From contig JAGHAM010000024.1 of NCBI GenBank assembly GCA_021161465.1, positions 1 through 27,252 on the forward strand: DNA of 27,252 nucleotides. The letters are read 5' to 3'. The position numbers and the translations under genes are program-made. The stretch is from Candidatus Iainarchaeum sp. (GTDB lineage Archaea; B1Sed10-29; WALL01; JAGHAM01). The notes beneath the pieces are model-generated. The model had not been told where the DNA came from and ran no database searches. It was given only the letters and a program-made list of their open reading frames with translations. This document shows, one piece after another, positions 8,701 to 14,826 of this stretch; within the stretch, counting starts at the first letter, position 1; every line of letters starts with the position of its first letter.

Positions 8701-8899
8701 AAACCATGGAGAAGTCAAGGACCTCTGGCGGCTTTACATCCACAGTCCTCTTAACCGTTAGTTCTCCACTTGATGACACTTTTTCAATCTCTCTTTGTTG
8801 TGTCTCCGACTCTTTCTTGATGGTGTCTAAGCCCCGCTCACGCTCCCGTATTCTCTCGGCAGCTTTCCTGAGTAATCTCCTCGATAGTGCCATTTTCAT
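5735..8899 (-). CDS. FlaI/VirB11-like pilus assembly ATPase interrupted by an intein
   Basis: 1054 aa precursor; removing the intein (462-901) leaves 614 aa. The extein is a secretion-superfamily ATPase that powers pilus assembly at the cytoplasmic face. Residues 1-110 are a charged, probably disordered extension. An N-terminal domain follows (LGLGEIEPLMHDANLEDISC), then Walker A GGTATGKT (365-372), the Asp-box region SIEDTPEVRLPHEHW (390-404), Walker B DEIIVGEVRG (441-450) and, after the intein, the His-box TGHAGMATIHGDSVDSVIHR. The start ATG at 8899 overlaps the upstream stop as TGATG; a second in-frame ATG is two codons on. The FlaI-type sequence TPPINLSPGLLQHLD confirms an archaeal relative. 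Function depends on protein splicing, because the intein separates Walker B from the His box. Confidence 0.92.
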   Translation of the reverse strand: MKMALSRRLLRKAAERIRERERGLDTIKKESETQQREIEKVSSSGELTVKRTVDVKPPEVLDFSMVSTTPMKESTPMDISATEAPEIEREASELRNAPVKAHKIPTQYLKTMSSAWKPPEFTQVDEKYYLIKPFSMANLKWNPARARLEYYVLEPFVTEEQKRQLTLIKERAIDLLDINLFEVKEPKLIKKSLKEKVDVVMKDYGIHLTKDQYDEILYYVFRDFLGLGEIEPLMHDANLEDISCDGVGIPIYVYHRKYGSLPTNISFTDGERLNEFVIRLAQRCGRHISVAEPLLDGALPDGSRVQATFSSHMDIAMHGSTFTIRKFTKDPLTITDIMKFGTLPPLIAAYLWLAIEYNHSILVAGGTATGKTCLLGSLSMFLPADAKIVSIEDTPEVRLPHEHWVQKVVRSGFGREDITGRKQGEVTMYDLLRAALRERPDEIIVGEVRGKEAYVLFQGMASIRGNEKVLLVDKEGHTIREPISNLIGKKLDGYKATTIDPKTGQVKLLPLRACVQHPPREKLYEIVTSTGRRIQLTGDHSVFVMKDGKITEAEVKTLKTGSKIIVPRKIPSGYANVKWLDLTRLLKGIRVVAPNYIRKAVEILGWKEAGELCGVKTISDYYGKNMSALHAESYHKLLATAGVHNSLDKISVKFDRKSERLPAKLKVTDELLRLIGYYISEGSLNTAKKNNSIQLYNGDKRVLEDMRKCIRAVTGKAPREREVHGYGKSKELSTSHKVLFEFLKQLCGVGSSNKRVPDFIFGLSKERIGEFLSGLYAGDGYLGPDNFQYSTKSRQLADDLMYLLLSYGIVAHCYKNQDIHRIEFYREEEMKEFMRYVKPVNKKPKLVRVGRPNPRVHGDVYCDPIKSIREIKLKTPEPVYDLCVPTTENFIGGFGGIMLHNTGHAGMATIHGDSVDSVIHRLQTPPINLSPGLLQHLDIMIILARAKVKGVEVRRAKQIVEVVGLTHEQEPITNTLFEWNPADETFKFSSDKSYVLEEIIKEKGIPESEVWKEIQRRVKVLEWMLKENIRYYKDVGRIIQRYYSDPEGLLKKIT
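6197..7516 (-). mobile_element. Intein with LAGLIDADG homing endonuclease inside the pilus ATPase
   Basis: 440-residue intein, precursor residues 462-901, inserted in-frame as GMA|intein|TGHAG. Block A starts at Ser462 (SIRGNEKVLLVDKEG). Block B has T-x-x-H at 537-540 (TGDHSVFV). Block F is VYDLCVPTTENFIGG (879-893), where the usual block-F His position is Glu888. Block G is GIMLHN (896-901) with penultimate His900, terminal Asn901 and Thr902 as the +1 nucleophile. A dodecapeptide (DOD) endonuclease is present, with LIGYYISEG (Glu681) and FLSGLYAGDG (Asp779), both acidic residues intact. Splicing and homing therefore both look functional. Joining the flanks restores the conserved ATPase motif, which fixes the boundaries exactly. 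Confidence 0.93.
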
Positions 8900-9345
8900 C
8901 AGCAGGTTACGTTGATATGGTATTTAGTGTCTCTGGATATTGTCAAGCATAGCTTTGGGGGGTAGCTTATGCGCGAGTTTACTTCAACTTCAGTTGAATT
9001 CAAGTAGAGGGGATACCTTGTTGTTATCTTCCATTGTGTAGCTTTTACGGTTACGAAAAGCCCGCCATTTACACTCTCAATTGTTACAGCATAGGGCTGT
9101 GTTGTGGACTCTCGAAATACTGGTAGCCTGATAGTCTTCTTTACAGTCTGGTTAGGCTGTATGTTCTCCATGGTGCCCAGTATTTGTCCGCCTATATACC
9201 TGGCTGTTATGGTAATGGTCTTTTCCTGTTCCCCTTTTTTCATCGAGTCAGCCATGTTCAGGACGGCGTAAGATAAACCAACTATAAGAATAAAGCCAAC
9301 AGCAGTTCTAGCAACAAACCCAACGCTTAGCTGCCCTCTTAGCAT
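8899..9345 (-). CDS. Pilin-like protein upstream of the ATPase
   Basis: 148 aa. The start MLRGQLSVGFVARTAVGFIL looks like a class III prepilin signal, with a possible cut after RG (giving QLSVGF) and a hydrophobic helix to about residue 30. The C-terminal part is beta-predicted, with two cysteines near the end (KLCLTIS, NVTC) and sequons NQT, NST and NVT. It overlaps the upstream pilin-like gene by 7 nt and the ATPase gene by 1 nt (TGATG). It is likely a pilin subunit. The family is not identified beyond the N-terminus. Confidence 0.65.
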   Translation of the reverse strand: MLRGQLSVGFVARTAVGFILIVGLSYAVLNMADSMKKGEQEKTITITARYIGGQILGTMENIQPNQTVKKTIRLPVFRESTTQPYAVTIESVNGGLFVTVKATQWKITTRYPLYLNSTEVEVNSRISYPPKLCLTISRDTKYHINVTC

Positions 9346-9935
9346 ACAGAAACCTCCACCTTTGGCTTGCTGGTACTGTGGTTATAACCAATCTTCCTTA
9401 GCGTTACAGTGGCTCTTGGGCCACCCCTGCCAGCGCACTCAGGGTCTTTGACTATGTCCACATTATCAAAGCAAACAACTATCTCGACCCTCTGGCTTTG
9501 CCCACCCGTGCCGCTTCCTCCCCTGAACACATCTGTACCTGAAATCCTGCTCATCTTAATTAGCGTTTCATTGTCTTCGATGGCATATGTATCAGAGCTA
9601 CACTGGGTAGGCAGGCCTGTTTCGCTTATCTCACCAGGATATGGGCTTCCCAGGATTGTTGCCGTATATTTTATCCAGTCTTTGTCTTCATCAACCTCTA
9701 TGACACCTTTGTTGTATTTCACCTCAAAATACATAGTTGAGTTGATATCGCCCCCAGCTACATTGTGGACCATATCATCCATTGTCATCATCTTTGTTTC
9801 AACCTGGTGTACAAGGGGGGTTTCCTTAAGTTTGGCTACCTCATACTGTGCCCATATGAATGCAAGTACGGCGACAGTTACCCCAATCATCAATATTAAG
9901 ATATAAGACACAGCTGGAGCAACACCCTTCTTCAT
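9339..9935 (-). CDS. Archaeal type IV pilin-like protein, first gene of the pilus operon
   Basis: 198 aa from the ATG at 9935. An open frame extends 20 codons further upstream, but the internal start gives the classic archaeal pilin N-terminus MKKGVAPAVSYILILMIGVT (compare K/R-K/R-G then V/I-S/A-P), with a cut expected after KKG and a hydrophobic helix to about residue 28. GGGATTAAT lies just before this ATG. The mature domain holds cysteines at QCSSD, VVCFD, PECAG and the C-terminal VSVC, and a glycine-rich loop (GGSGTGGQ). It is the promoter-proximal gene of the operon, with a TATA-like element near 9970-9980. It could be the major pilin; that is inference. Confidence 0.75.
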   Translation of the reverse strand: MKKGVAPAVSYILILMIGVTVAVLAFIWAQYEVAKLKETPLVHQVETKMMTMDDMVHNVAGGDINSTMYFEVKYNKGVIEVDEDKDWIKYTATILGSPYPGEISETGLPTQCSSDTYAIEDNETLIKMSRISGTDVFRGGSGTGGQSQRVEIVVCFDNVDIVKDPECAGRGGPRATVTLRKIGYNHSTSKPKVEVSVC

Positions 9936-9966
9936 ATTAATCCCTTTTCGATGAGATATACAAACT

Positions 9967-9987
9967 AGGTAAATATAATAGTTACCT
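9967..9987. promoter_or_regulatory. Inverted repeat spanning the pilus-operon TATA box
   Basis: AGGTAA (9967-9972) and TTACCT (9982-9987) form a perfect 6-bp inverted repeat with a 9-nt AT-rich centre (ATATAATAG). On the minus strand the centre reads TATTATATTTA, a plausible TATA box 40 nt before the ATG at 9935. TAGGTAAA recurs at 10068-10075. A dimeric repressor covering the TATA box would be a natural control of the pilus operon. This is based on pattern only. Confidence 0.4.
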
Positions 9988-10015
9988 TGAGGCACGGCGC
10001 CATTTTGGTAGTTTG

Positions 10016-10110
10016 GTTAGTCTGATACTCATACAACGATAGGATATTTTGGGTCATCTTTGTATTTTAGGTAAAACTCAGTTAGTCTGATACTCATACA
10101 ACGATAGGAT
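10016..10110. repeat. Two identical 30-bp direct repeats with a 35-bp spacer
   Basis: A 30-bp sequence beginning GTTAGTCTGATACTC and ending CAACGATAGGAT occurs at 10016-10045 and again, base for base, at 10081-10110. The identity stops exactly at both ends. The 35-nt spacer (10046-10080) is unrelated to the repeat. The pair sits between the divergent pilus operon and the cis-prenyltransferase gene. The dimensions match a one-spacer CRISPR unit, but there is no third copy, no cas gene and no obvious leader, and an operator pair or a local duplication is equally possible. Confidence 0.75.
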
Positions 10111-10128
10111 GCAGGAAATATAGAAAAA

Positions 10129-10137
10129 TTTAATAAA
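10129..10137 (+). promoter_or_regulatory. TATA box for the cis-prenyltransferase gene
   Basis: TTTAATAAA, preceded by an A-rich BRE-like GAAAAA (10123-10128), is centred 26 nt before the ATG at 10159. That is the spacing expected for a leaderless archaeal transcript. It lies 18 nt past the second 30-bp repeat. Confidence 0.5.
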
Positions 10138-10158
10138 GTCTTTTGAGTGAATATGCGT

Positions 10159-10830
10159 ATGCTTCACTCTATAGCGTTTATACCGGATGGAAACAGGCGC
10201 TATGCTACAAAGAATGAGATATCCTTGCTTGAGGCATATTCTCTGGGTTTCAACAAGGCAAAACAGGCTGTCGAATGGTCATTCCAGCAGCCTAAAGTTG
10301 ATGAGGTCACCATCTGGGGCTTGTCAACAGAGAACCTTAATCGCTCTGAGTCCGAGCTTTCTGCCTTCACCCTTCTGCTAAAGAACAGGCTTTCTGAAGT
10401 TCTTAAAAGTGAGCTGGTTCACGAGAAGGAAGTTAGGGTTAATATAGTTGGCAGGCTTAGCTTGCTCCCTGCATCGGTGCGGAAGGTAGCAGATGAAATA
10501 ACTAAATCAACTAAAAGCTATTCCAAGCGCGTCATCAATCTGTGTATAGCATATGGTGGCAGGGCTGAGCTGGTTGATGCAGTGAACCGTCTGGTGCGCG
10601 CAGGCAAACCAATAACAGAAAGTGAGCTTGCTAAGGCGCTTTATCTTGATACAGAGCCAGATTTAGTTATACGCACGGGCAATGCTCAGCGTTTGTCAGG
10701 TTTTCTCCCTTGGCAAACTGCTTACTCAGAGCTGTTTTTCTCAAAGAAACTCTGGCCGGAATTTGAGGAGTCTGATTTTATAGAGGCAGTCAAGGATTTC
10801 AACCTGAGACAGAGAAGATTTGGGAAGTAA
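10159..10830 (+). CDS. uppS: Polyprenyl (undecaprenyl-type) diphosphate synthase
   Basis: 223 aa cis-prenyltransferase. It condenses isopentenyl diphosphate units onto an allylic primer to make the long polyprenyl diphosphate used, as dolichyl-type phosphate in archaea, to carry glycans. Family motifs are all present: SIAFIPDGNRRYA with the catalytic Asp at residue 10, GLSTENLNRSESEL (54-67), VNIVGRLSLLP, LCIAYGGRAELVDA (129-142) and the C-terminal signature LVIRTGNAQRLSGFLPWQ. Length is a little short but normal for archaea. In-frame GTG 10147 and ATG 10153 are alternative starts; ATG 10159 is preferred because of the TATA spacing. It runs into the carbamate kinase gene (4-nt gap) and is probably cotranscribed. 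Confidence 0.93.
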   Translation: MLHSIAFIPDGNRRYATKNEISLLEAYSLGFNKAKQAVEWSFQQPKVDEVTIWGLSTENLNRSESELSAFTLLLKNRLSEVLKSELVHEKEVRVNIVGRLSLLPASVRKVADEITKSTKSYSKRVINLCIAYGGRAELVDAVNRLVRAGKPITESELAKALYLDTEPDLVIRTGNAQRLSGFLPWQTAYSELFFSKKLWPEFEESDFIEAVKDFNLRQRRFGK

Positions 10831-10834
10831 AAAA

Positions 10835-11734
10835 ATGATACGCACGATAGTTATTGGTCTTGGAGGAAACGCTCTAATCAAGCCTGGTGAGGAAGGGACG
10901 GCAAAACAACAATTGCGAAACATAGGGGACACAGTCAAGCAAATATGCAAGTTGGTTGAGGAGGGGCACAAAATAATCCTTACACATGGAAACGGCCCTC
11001 AGGTGGGAGCAATCTTAATTCAGCAGGAAGAGGCAAGGAGGAAGGTTCCTCCAATGCCTTTGGATGTCTGTGTTGCCCAGAGCCAGGGTGAGATAGGTTA
11101 TATGTTGCAGCAGACTTTTGCCGGCAGGAGCGATAAGTCTGTGGTCACTGTTGTGACACAAGTGCTTGTTGATGGAAAAGACCCCGCATTTAAGAAGCCA
11201 ACGAAGCCAATAGGGCCGGCTTACACCGAACCCATAAAGGGAATACCGATGGTTAAGACACACAAAGGCTACAGGCGCGTTGTACCATCCCCTGACCCAA
11301 AGGACATAATTGAAAAAAGCGTCATACATGATTTGATAGATAACCACATAGTTGTTGCCTGTGGCGGTGGTGGAATCCCTGTGGTGAAGAAGGGGACTAA
11401 GCTGAAGGGCGTTGAGGCAGTCATTGACAAGGATTTAGCTGGGGAGAAGCTTGCAGAGGAAGTGAACGCAGAGCTGTTTGTCATACTCACAGATGTTGAT
11501 TATGTCTATCTTGATTATGGAAAGCCCAGCCAGAAACCTGTTAAGGTGCTTAGCCTGAAGGATGCAAAGAGATATATGAAGGAGGGGCAGTTCCCTGCCG
11601 GAAGCATGGGGCCAAAGGTGAAAGCAGCTATAAGATTTTTAGAGTGGGGTGGCGAGGCAGTCATAATAACATCGATAAACTCTTTACATAAGGCTATGAA
11701 AGGCCATGCAGGCACTGTCATCAGGCGTGCTTGA
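10835..11734 (+). CDS. arcC: Carbamate kinase
   Basis: 299 aa amino-acid-kinase-fold enzyme interconverting carbamoyl phosphate + ADP and carbamate + ATP. Motifs: IVIGLGGNALIKPGEEGTA at the N-terminus, ILTHGNGPQVG (48-58), VVACGGGGIPVV, AVIDKDLAGEKLAEEVNAE, FVILTDVDYVYLDYGKP and FPAGSMGPKVKAA. Length is close to the ~310 aa family norm. The ATG at 10835 gives the expected N-terminus; a TTG at 10820 would add five residues and overlap uppS. No arginine deiminase or carbamoyltransferase gene is adjacent, so the carbamoyl-phosphate source is not shown. A fermentative ATP-generating role is the usual one for archaeal homologues. Confidence 0.92.
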   Translation: MIRTIVIGLGGNALIKPGEEGTAKQQLRNIGDTVKQICKLVEEGHKIILTHGNGPQVGAILIQQEEARRKVPPMPLDVCVAQSQGEIGYMLQQTFAGRSDKSVVTVVTQVLVDGKDPAFKKPTKPIGPAYTEPIKGIPMVKTHKGYRRVVPSPDPKDIIEKSVIHDLIDNHIVVACGGGGIPVVKKGTKLKGVEAVIDKDLAGEKLAEEVNAELFVILTDVDYVYLDYGKPSQKPVKVLSLKDAKRYMKEGQFPAGSMGPKVKAAIRFLEWGGEAVIITSINSLHKAMKGHAGTVIRRA

Positions 11735-11764
11735 GATATAGTCACGGAGCTATTGGTGATAAAA

Positions 11765-12835
11765 CTAAAGTGGAATCAATGTAATGTATTTCGCAAGTTT
11801 GGATAAAAGCCTTGGCTTTCCGAGCAGGTGCTTGGCAAGTGTTGACACCTTATCCATATCACCATAGTCCTCTATCAGTTTGGGAATTCCCTCTGAGATT
11901 GCCAGGTCAAATAACTCATCCAACTCATTCTCAGGTATCTTAGCCATCGAATCGTGAACCTTTCTGTGGAGACTAAGCTCTTTCTTGAACTCCCGTTTCC
12001 AGAGCTCGTCGTATTCTCTAAGGTCCAAGCCTTTCCCAATGACCTCTCCGGCGATTCTGGCGCAGAATCCACCTATTGCTATGCCCCCGCCAGTGGTTGC
12101 CTTTACCTGGTCGGCAGCGTCGCCGATTAGGATGGTGTTCTTTTCTGGAAATGTAGTTGGCTGGTTATTGTACAGGGGTATCAACCCCCCAGTTTGTTTC
12201 TCGGCCTTCACGTTGATACCCTTCTCTTTCATGAACTTTCTTAGTGCTGTTACCGGGTCACCATTCTCAACGCCTATACCTATCCTGCATTTGTTGTTTC
12301 CCTCTGGTATTACCCAGGCAAAGAACCCTGGAGCCCATTTACCAAAGTGAAGCTCCACGAAATCCTCATCTCTCTCAAGCTTCCCTGTAATCTGGAATGC
12401 CTTGATAAACTCTTTCTTGTTTCCTACTGAACGGGCTATGAGCGAGTTAGCCCCATCCGCCCCAACAAGTATATCCCCTGTTTTTCTGGTTACCCTTTCA
12501 CCAGTTATTATCTGCGCGCCCTCAGCAGTTGCTTCCTCTGCGATAAGTTGGTCAAACTTTGGCCTGTCAAGGACAGCTGCCTGATACTGGTTACGCTTTA
12601 ATTCAATCATCTTTCCAGACGGTGAGAATACCCTTGCACCAGAACACTCATTGAGCACAGCTTCCTTATAGTCAACCCCAAGGTCGTCCAGGCCTTTTTT
12701 AGATACAAGCCCTGAGCACTGGCTGGGATAACCAATTCGCTCGTGCTCTTCAAAAACTATCACGTTTCCTCCATTAAATGCAATCTCCTTCGCGCAAAGT
12801 AGCCCGGCAGGGCCACCACCAATAATACTAATCAT
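11765..12835 (-). CDS. Geranylgeranyl reductase family flavoprotein
   Basis: 356 aa FAD-dependent oxidoreductase of the GGR family, which in archaea saturates the geranylgeranyl chains of ether lipids. Visible motifs: the dinucleotide-binding MISIIGGGPAGLLCA, the GGR-type YPSQCSGLVS (36-45), GADGANS (125-131) and TILIGDAADQVKATTGGGI (the second FAD motif, from about 234). It is slightly shorter than typical GGRs (~390 aa). The ATG at 12835 places the Rossmann strand at the very N-terminus; a TTG three codons earlier is the alternative. It is convergent with carbamate kinase and divergent from the RHH fusion gene. The substrate could be archaeal lipid, menaquinone or polyprenol; membrane-lipid saturation is the default inference. 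Confidence 0.88.
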   Translation of the reverse strand: MISIIGGGPAGLLCAKEIAFNGGNVIVFEEHERIGYPSQCSGLVSKKGLDDLGVDYKEAVLNECSGARVFSPSGKMIELKRNQYQAAVLDRPKFDQLIAEEATAEGAQIITGERVTRKTGDILVGADGANSLIARSVGNKKEFIKAFQITGKLERDEDFVELHFGKWAPGFFAWVIPEGNNKCRIGIGVENGDPVTALRKFMKEKGINVKAEKQTGGLIPLYNNQPTTFPEKNTILIGDAADQVKATTGGGIAIGGFCARIAGEVIGKGLDLREYDELWKREFKKELSLHRKVHDSMAKIPENELDELFDLAISEGIPKLIEDYGDMDKVSTLAKHLLGKPRLLSKLAKYITLIPL

Positions 12836-12858
12836 TAGCTTCAATTACTGTCCTAACA

Positions 12859-12868
12859 CATATAAAAA
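12859..12868. promoter_or_regulatory. Shared TATA element between divergent genes
   Basis: ACATATAAAA on plus (TTTTATATGT on minus) is the only TATA-like run in the 59-nt divergent gap. It is centred ~29 nt from the minus ATG at 12835, with a GGAAG BRE-like flank on that strand, and ~31 nt from the plus ATG at 12895. It may drive one or both genes. Confidence 0.4.
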
Positions 12869-12894
12869 CTTCCTTTTACAAAAACATCTGTGCT

Positions 12895-13713
12895 ATGAAA
12901 AGGGAAAGAATCACGATTACACTCTCGAAACAGCTCTTGGATAGGATAGATTCCATCATTGATGGAAGCAATATAAGGAATCGCTCGCACGCAATAGAGA
13001 GCCTTGTGGAGAAGTCTATTGGTTCAACTGTTAGCTCCGCGCTGATAATCTCAGGTGACAGGAAGATTCGAATACATCCGCTGGCCAGGAGGATTCCAAA
13101 GCTATTAACGCCGGTTAAGAAGAAAACTCTTGCAGAGCACATGATAAACTGGATGAGGGAAAACGGCCTGGTGAGAATAATTGTTGGTGCGGGCTACAAG
13201 AAGGACAAGATATCAGAACAGCTTGGTGATGGCTCTAAATGGAAAGTTAACATCACTTATGCTAATGGTGCTGGTAAAGTTCCTGGGGATATGGATTATC
13301 TGCTTGGGGCAAGGGAGCAGCTTATGGGTGGCCGCTTTGTCCTGGTAGAGGGCGATGTGGCTACCCAGCTGAATCTGAAAGGCATGCTTGACTTTCACGA
13401 GAGGAACAACGCACTTGTTACCATAGCTGTAAAAAGCGTTCCAAAGCCAGTTTCGGATGTTGTCGAGCTTGAAGGGTTCAGAGTAGTTGACATAAAGCAA
13501 AAGCCAGGCAAGGAATTTAAATCAAATCTGGTTTATGCGGGGGTGTGCATCATGGAGCCAAAAGTATTTGATTATCTCGGTAATAAACCTGCAAAGAAGG
13601 ATTTCCTTTCGCTGGTTGCCTCTGAGGGCGAGCTTTATGGTTATCCCTTTACAAGTCCATGGGTGCGGATTTTAAATGTGAATGATGTTAAGTTAGCTGA
13701 AAAGGTGTTTTAA
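12895..13713 (+). CDS. Ribbon-helix-helix domain fused to a degenerate sugar nucleotidyltransferase
   Basis: 272 aa. Residues 4-43 match a CopG-type ribbon-helix-helix: beta strand RITITLS, helix LLDRIDSIID, turn SNIRNRS and helix HAIESLVEKSI. Residues ~48-270 follow the NDP-sugar pyrophosphorylase fold: the loop region is IISGDRKIRIHPLARRIPKL then LTPVKKKTLAEHMINWM, aligning with the usual GG-x-G-T-R...PKPL.PV.GKPL pattern, and VEGDVATQLNL (Asp154) matches the metal-binding strand. The GG-x-G-x-R loop is altered to SGDRKIR, so catalysis is doubtful. Its stop abuts the next gene's ATG with no gap. It could be a DNA-binding regulator that senses a nucleotide sugar, or a non-catalytic partner of the enzyme next door. 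I know of no named family for it. Confidence 0.75.
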   Translation: MKRERITITLSKQLLDRIDSIIDGSNIRNRSHAIESLVEKSIGSTVSSALIISGDRKIRIHPLARRIPKLLTPVKKKTLAEHMINWMRENGLVRIIVGAGYKKDKISEQLGDGSKWKVNITYANGAGKVPGDMDYLLGAREQLMGGRFVLVEGDVATQLNLKGMLDFHERNNALVTIAVKSVPKPVSDVVELEGFRVVDIKQKPGKEFKSNLVYAGVCIMEPKVFDYLGNKPAKKDFLSLVASEGELYGYPFTSPWVRILNVNDVKLAEKVF

Positions 13714-14751
13714 ATGAAAGCAATAGTCCTAGCTGGTGGTTATGCAAAGAGGTTCTGGCCAGTTACTATCTATAGGCCGAAGCCACTTTTGCCGGTTGGC
13801 GGAAAGCCAATAATGGATTTCATAATGGAGAGGCTGGAGGAGGTTCCTGAGATTGATACAGTGTATATCTCAACCAACTCTGCTTTTGAGGACAGGTTTA
13901 AAGAGTGGCTTGATGAAAGGAAATTCAGCAAGAGGGTTGAGCTAATCATAGAGCCGACGCACAAGGAATCTGAGAAATTTGGGACTATCAAGGGTGTTGA
14001 GTATGCAATCAAGAAAAAGAGAATCAATTCTGATTTGCTTGTGGTTGCGGGGGATAACATATTCTCATTCGACTTGAAGAAGTTTGTGCACTCCTTCCCG
14101 GATGACCCGCGTTTGATAGTTTATGACATGAAGGACCCATCCAGGTGCAGCAGGTATGGGGTTGTTGCTTTGGATGATTCAATGCGTGTGGTTGACTTCA
14201 AGGAGAAGCCAAATAAGCCAAAATCTTCGCTTATCAGCACTGCTTGTTATGTTTTTCCGAAGAAAACAGTGCACCTATTCAAGGATTACTTAGCTACTGG
14301 CAGCTCGGGGGACAACATGGGATTCTTCCTTGAGTGGCTTTACAAGAGGACCACCGTAAGGGGATTTGTCACCGAGGGTTACTGGTATGACATAGGGAAC
14401 AAGCACTATTACATACAGGCTAACGTTGACCTGATGGAGAATGCACCAGATGGCAGCTTGATTTTTGGAAAAACTTCGCATTCCAGAATCACCCGTTCGT
14501 ATATCGGAAAAAACACACTGATAAAGAACTCGGCCATAAAGGAATGTGTCATCTTTGACAACGTCCACATAGAGAATTGCTCTCTTAGAGGGTGTATAAT
14601 AGATAACAATGCGATAATCGTTAATGTTGACCTGAACGACTCGCTGATAGCGGCTTACACCAAGCTCGAGAAGAGGAAGATAATAGCCAGCAGGCGCTTC
14701 TTCCTGCCACCAGTTACAGGCCAGGAGATTCTAAAGCCAAACTATGACTAG
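13714..14751 (+). CDS. Sugar-1-phosphate nucleotidyltransferase with left-handed beta-helix tail
   Basis: 345 aa. It makes an NDP-sugar from a sugar 1-phosphate and NTP (GlmU/RfbA/GMPP-like). The N-terminal motif is IVLAGGYAKRFWPVTIYRPK followed by PLLPVGGKPIMDF; the usual GTR is AKR here. Further motifs are LVVAGDNIFSFD (Asp114, metal), DFKEKPNKP (161-169) and GYWYDIGNKHYYIQAN (222-237). Residues ~245-312 form imperfect hexapeptide repeats of a left-handed beta helix (SYIGKNTLIKNSAIKECVI). Which sugar and which nucleotide cannot be read from the sequence. It is cotranscribed with the RHH fusion gene and probably supplies glycan precursors for cell-surface or pilin glycosylation. Confidence 0.88.
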   Translation: MKAIVLAGGYAKRFWPVTIYRPKPLLPVGGKPIMDFIMERLEEVPEIDTVYISTNSAFEDRFKEWLDERKFSKRVELIIEPTHKESEKFGTIKGVEYAIKKKRINSDLLVVAGDNIFSFDLKKFVHSFPDDPRLIVYDMKDPSRCSRYGVVALDDSMRVVDFKEKPNKPKSSLISTACYVFPKKTVHLFKDYLATGSSGDNMGFFLEWLYKRTTVRGFVTEGYWYDIGNKHYYIQANVDLMENAPDGSLIFGKTSHSRITRSYIGKNTLIKNSAIKECVIFDNVHIENCSLRGCIIDNNAIIVNVDLNDSLIAAYTKLEKRKIIASRRFFLPPVTGQEILKPNYD

Positions 14752-14808
14752 GCCCACGGAGGTACAGATAAGAAAAAGGCAGAGATTCTAAAACGAGCTA
14801 TGACTGAT
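14723..14808 (+). repeat. Imperfect direct repeat of the preceding gene's 3' end
   Basis: GAGATTCTAAA...CTATGACT occurs at the very end of the nucleotidyltransferase gene (about 14725-14749) and again downstream (about 14782-14805). Eleven and then eight bases are identical, flanking a differing 5-6 nt core. It looks like a partial tail duplication in the 75-nt gap before the PLP-enzyme gene. Confidence 0.45.
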
Positions 14809-14826
14809 GGTTAGTGGAATGATGGA

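Noticed and set aside
9936-9995. Upstream extension of the first pilin gene by 20 codons
   Set aside because: The extension destroys the N-terminal prepilin motif and has an unlikely sequence; the ATG at 9935 gives a textbook archaeal pilin start.
9996-10158. Calling the 30-bp repeat pair a CRISPR array outright
   Set aside because: Only two repeats and one spacer, no cas genes in the window and no leader; kept as a direct repeat with CRISPR as one hypothesis.
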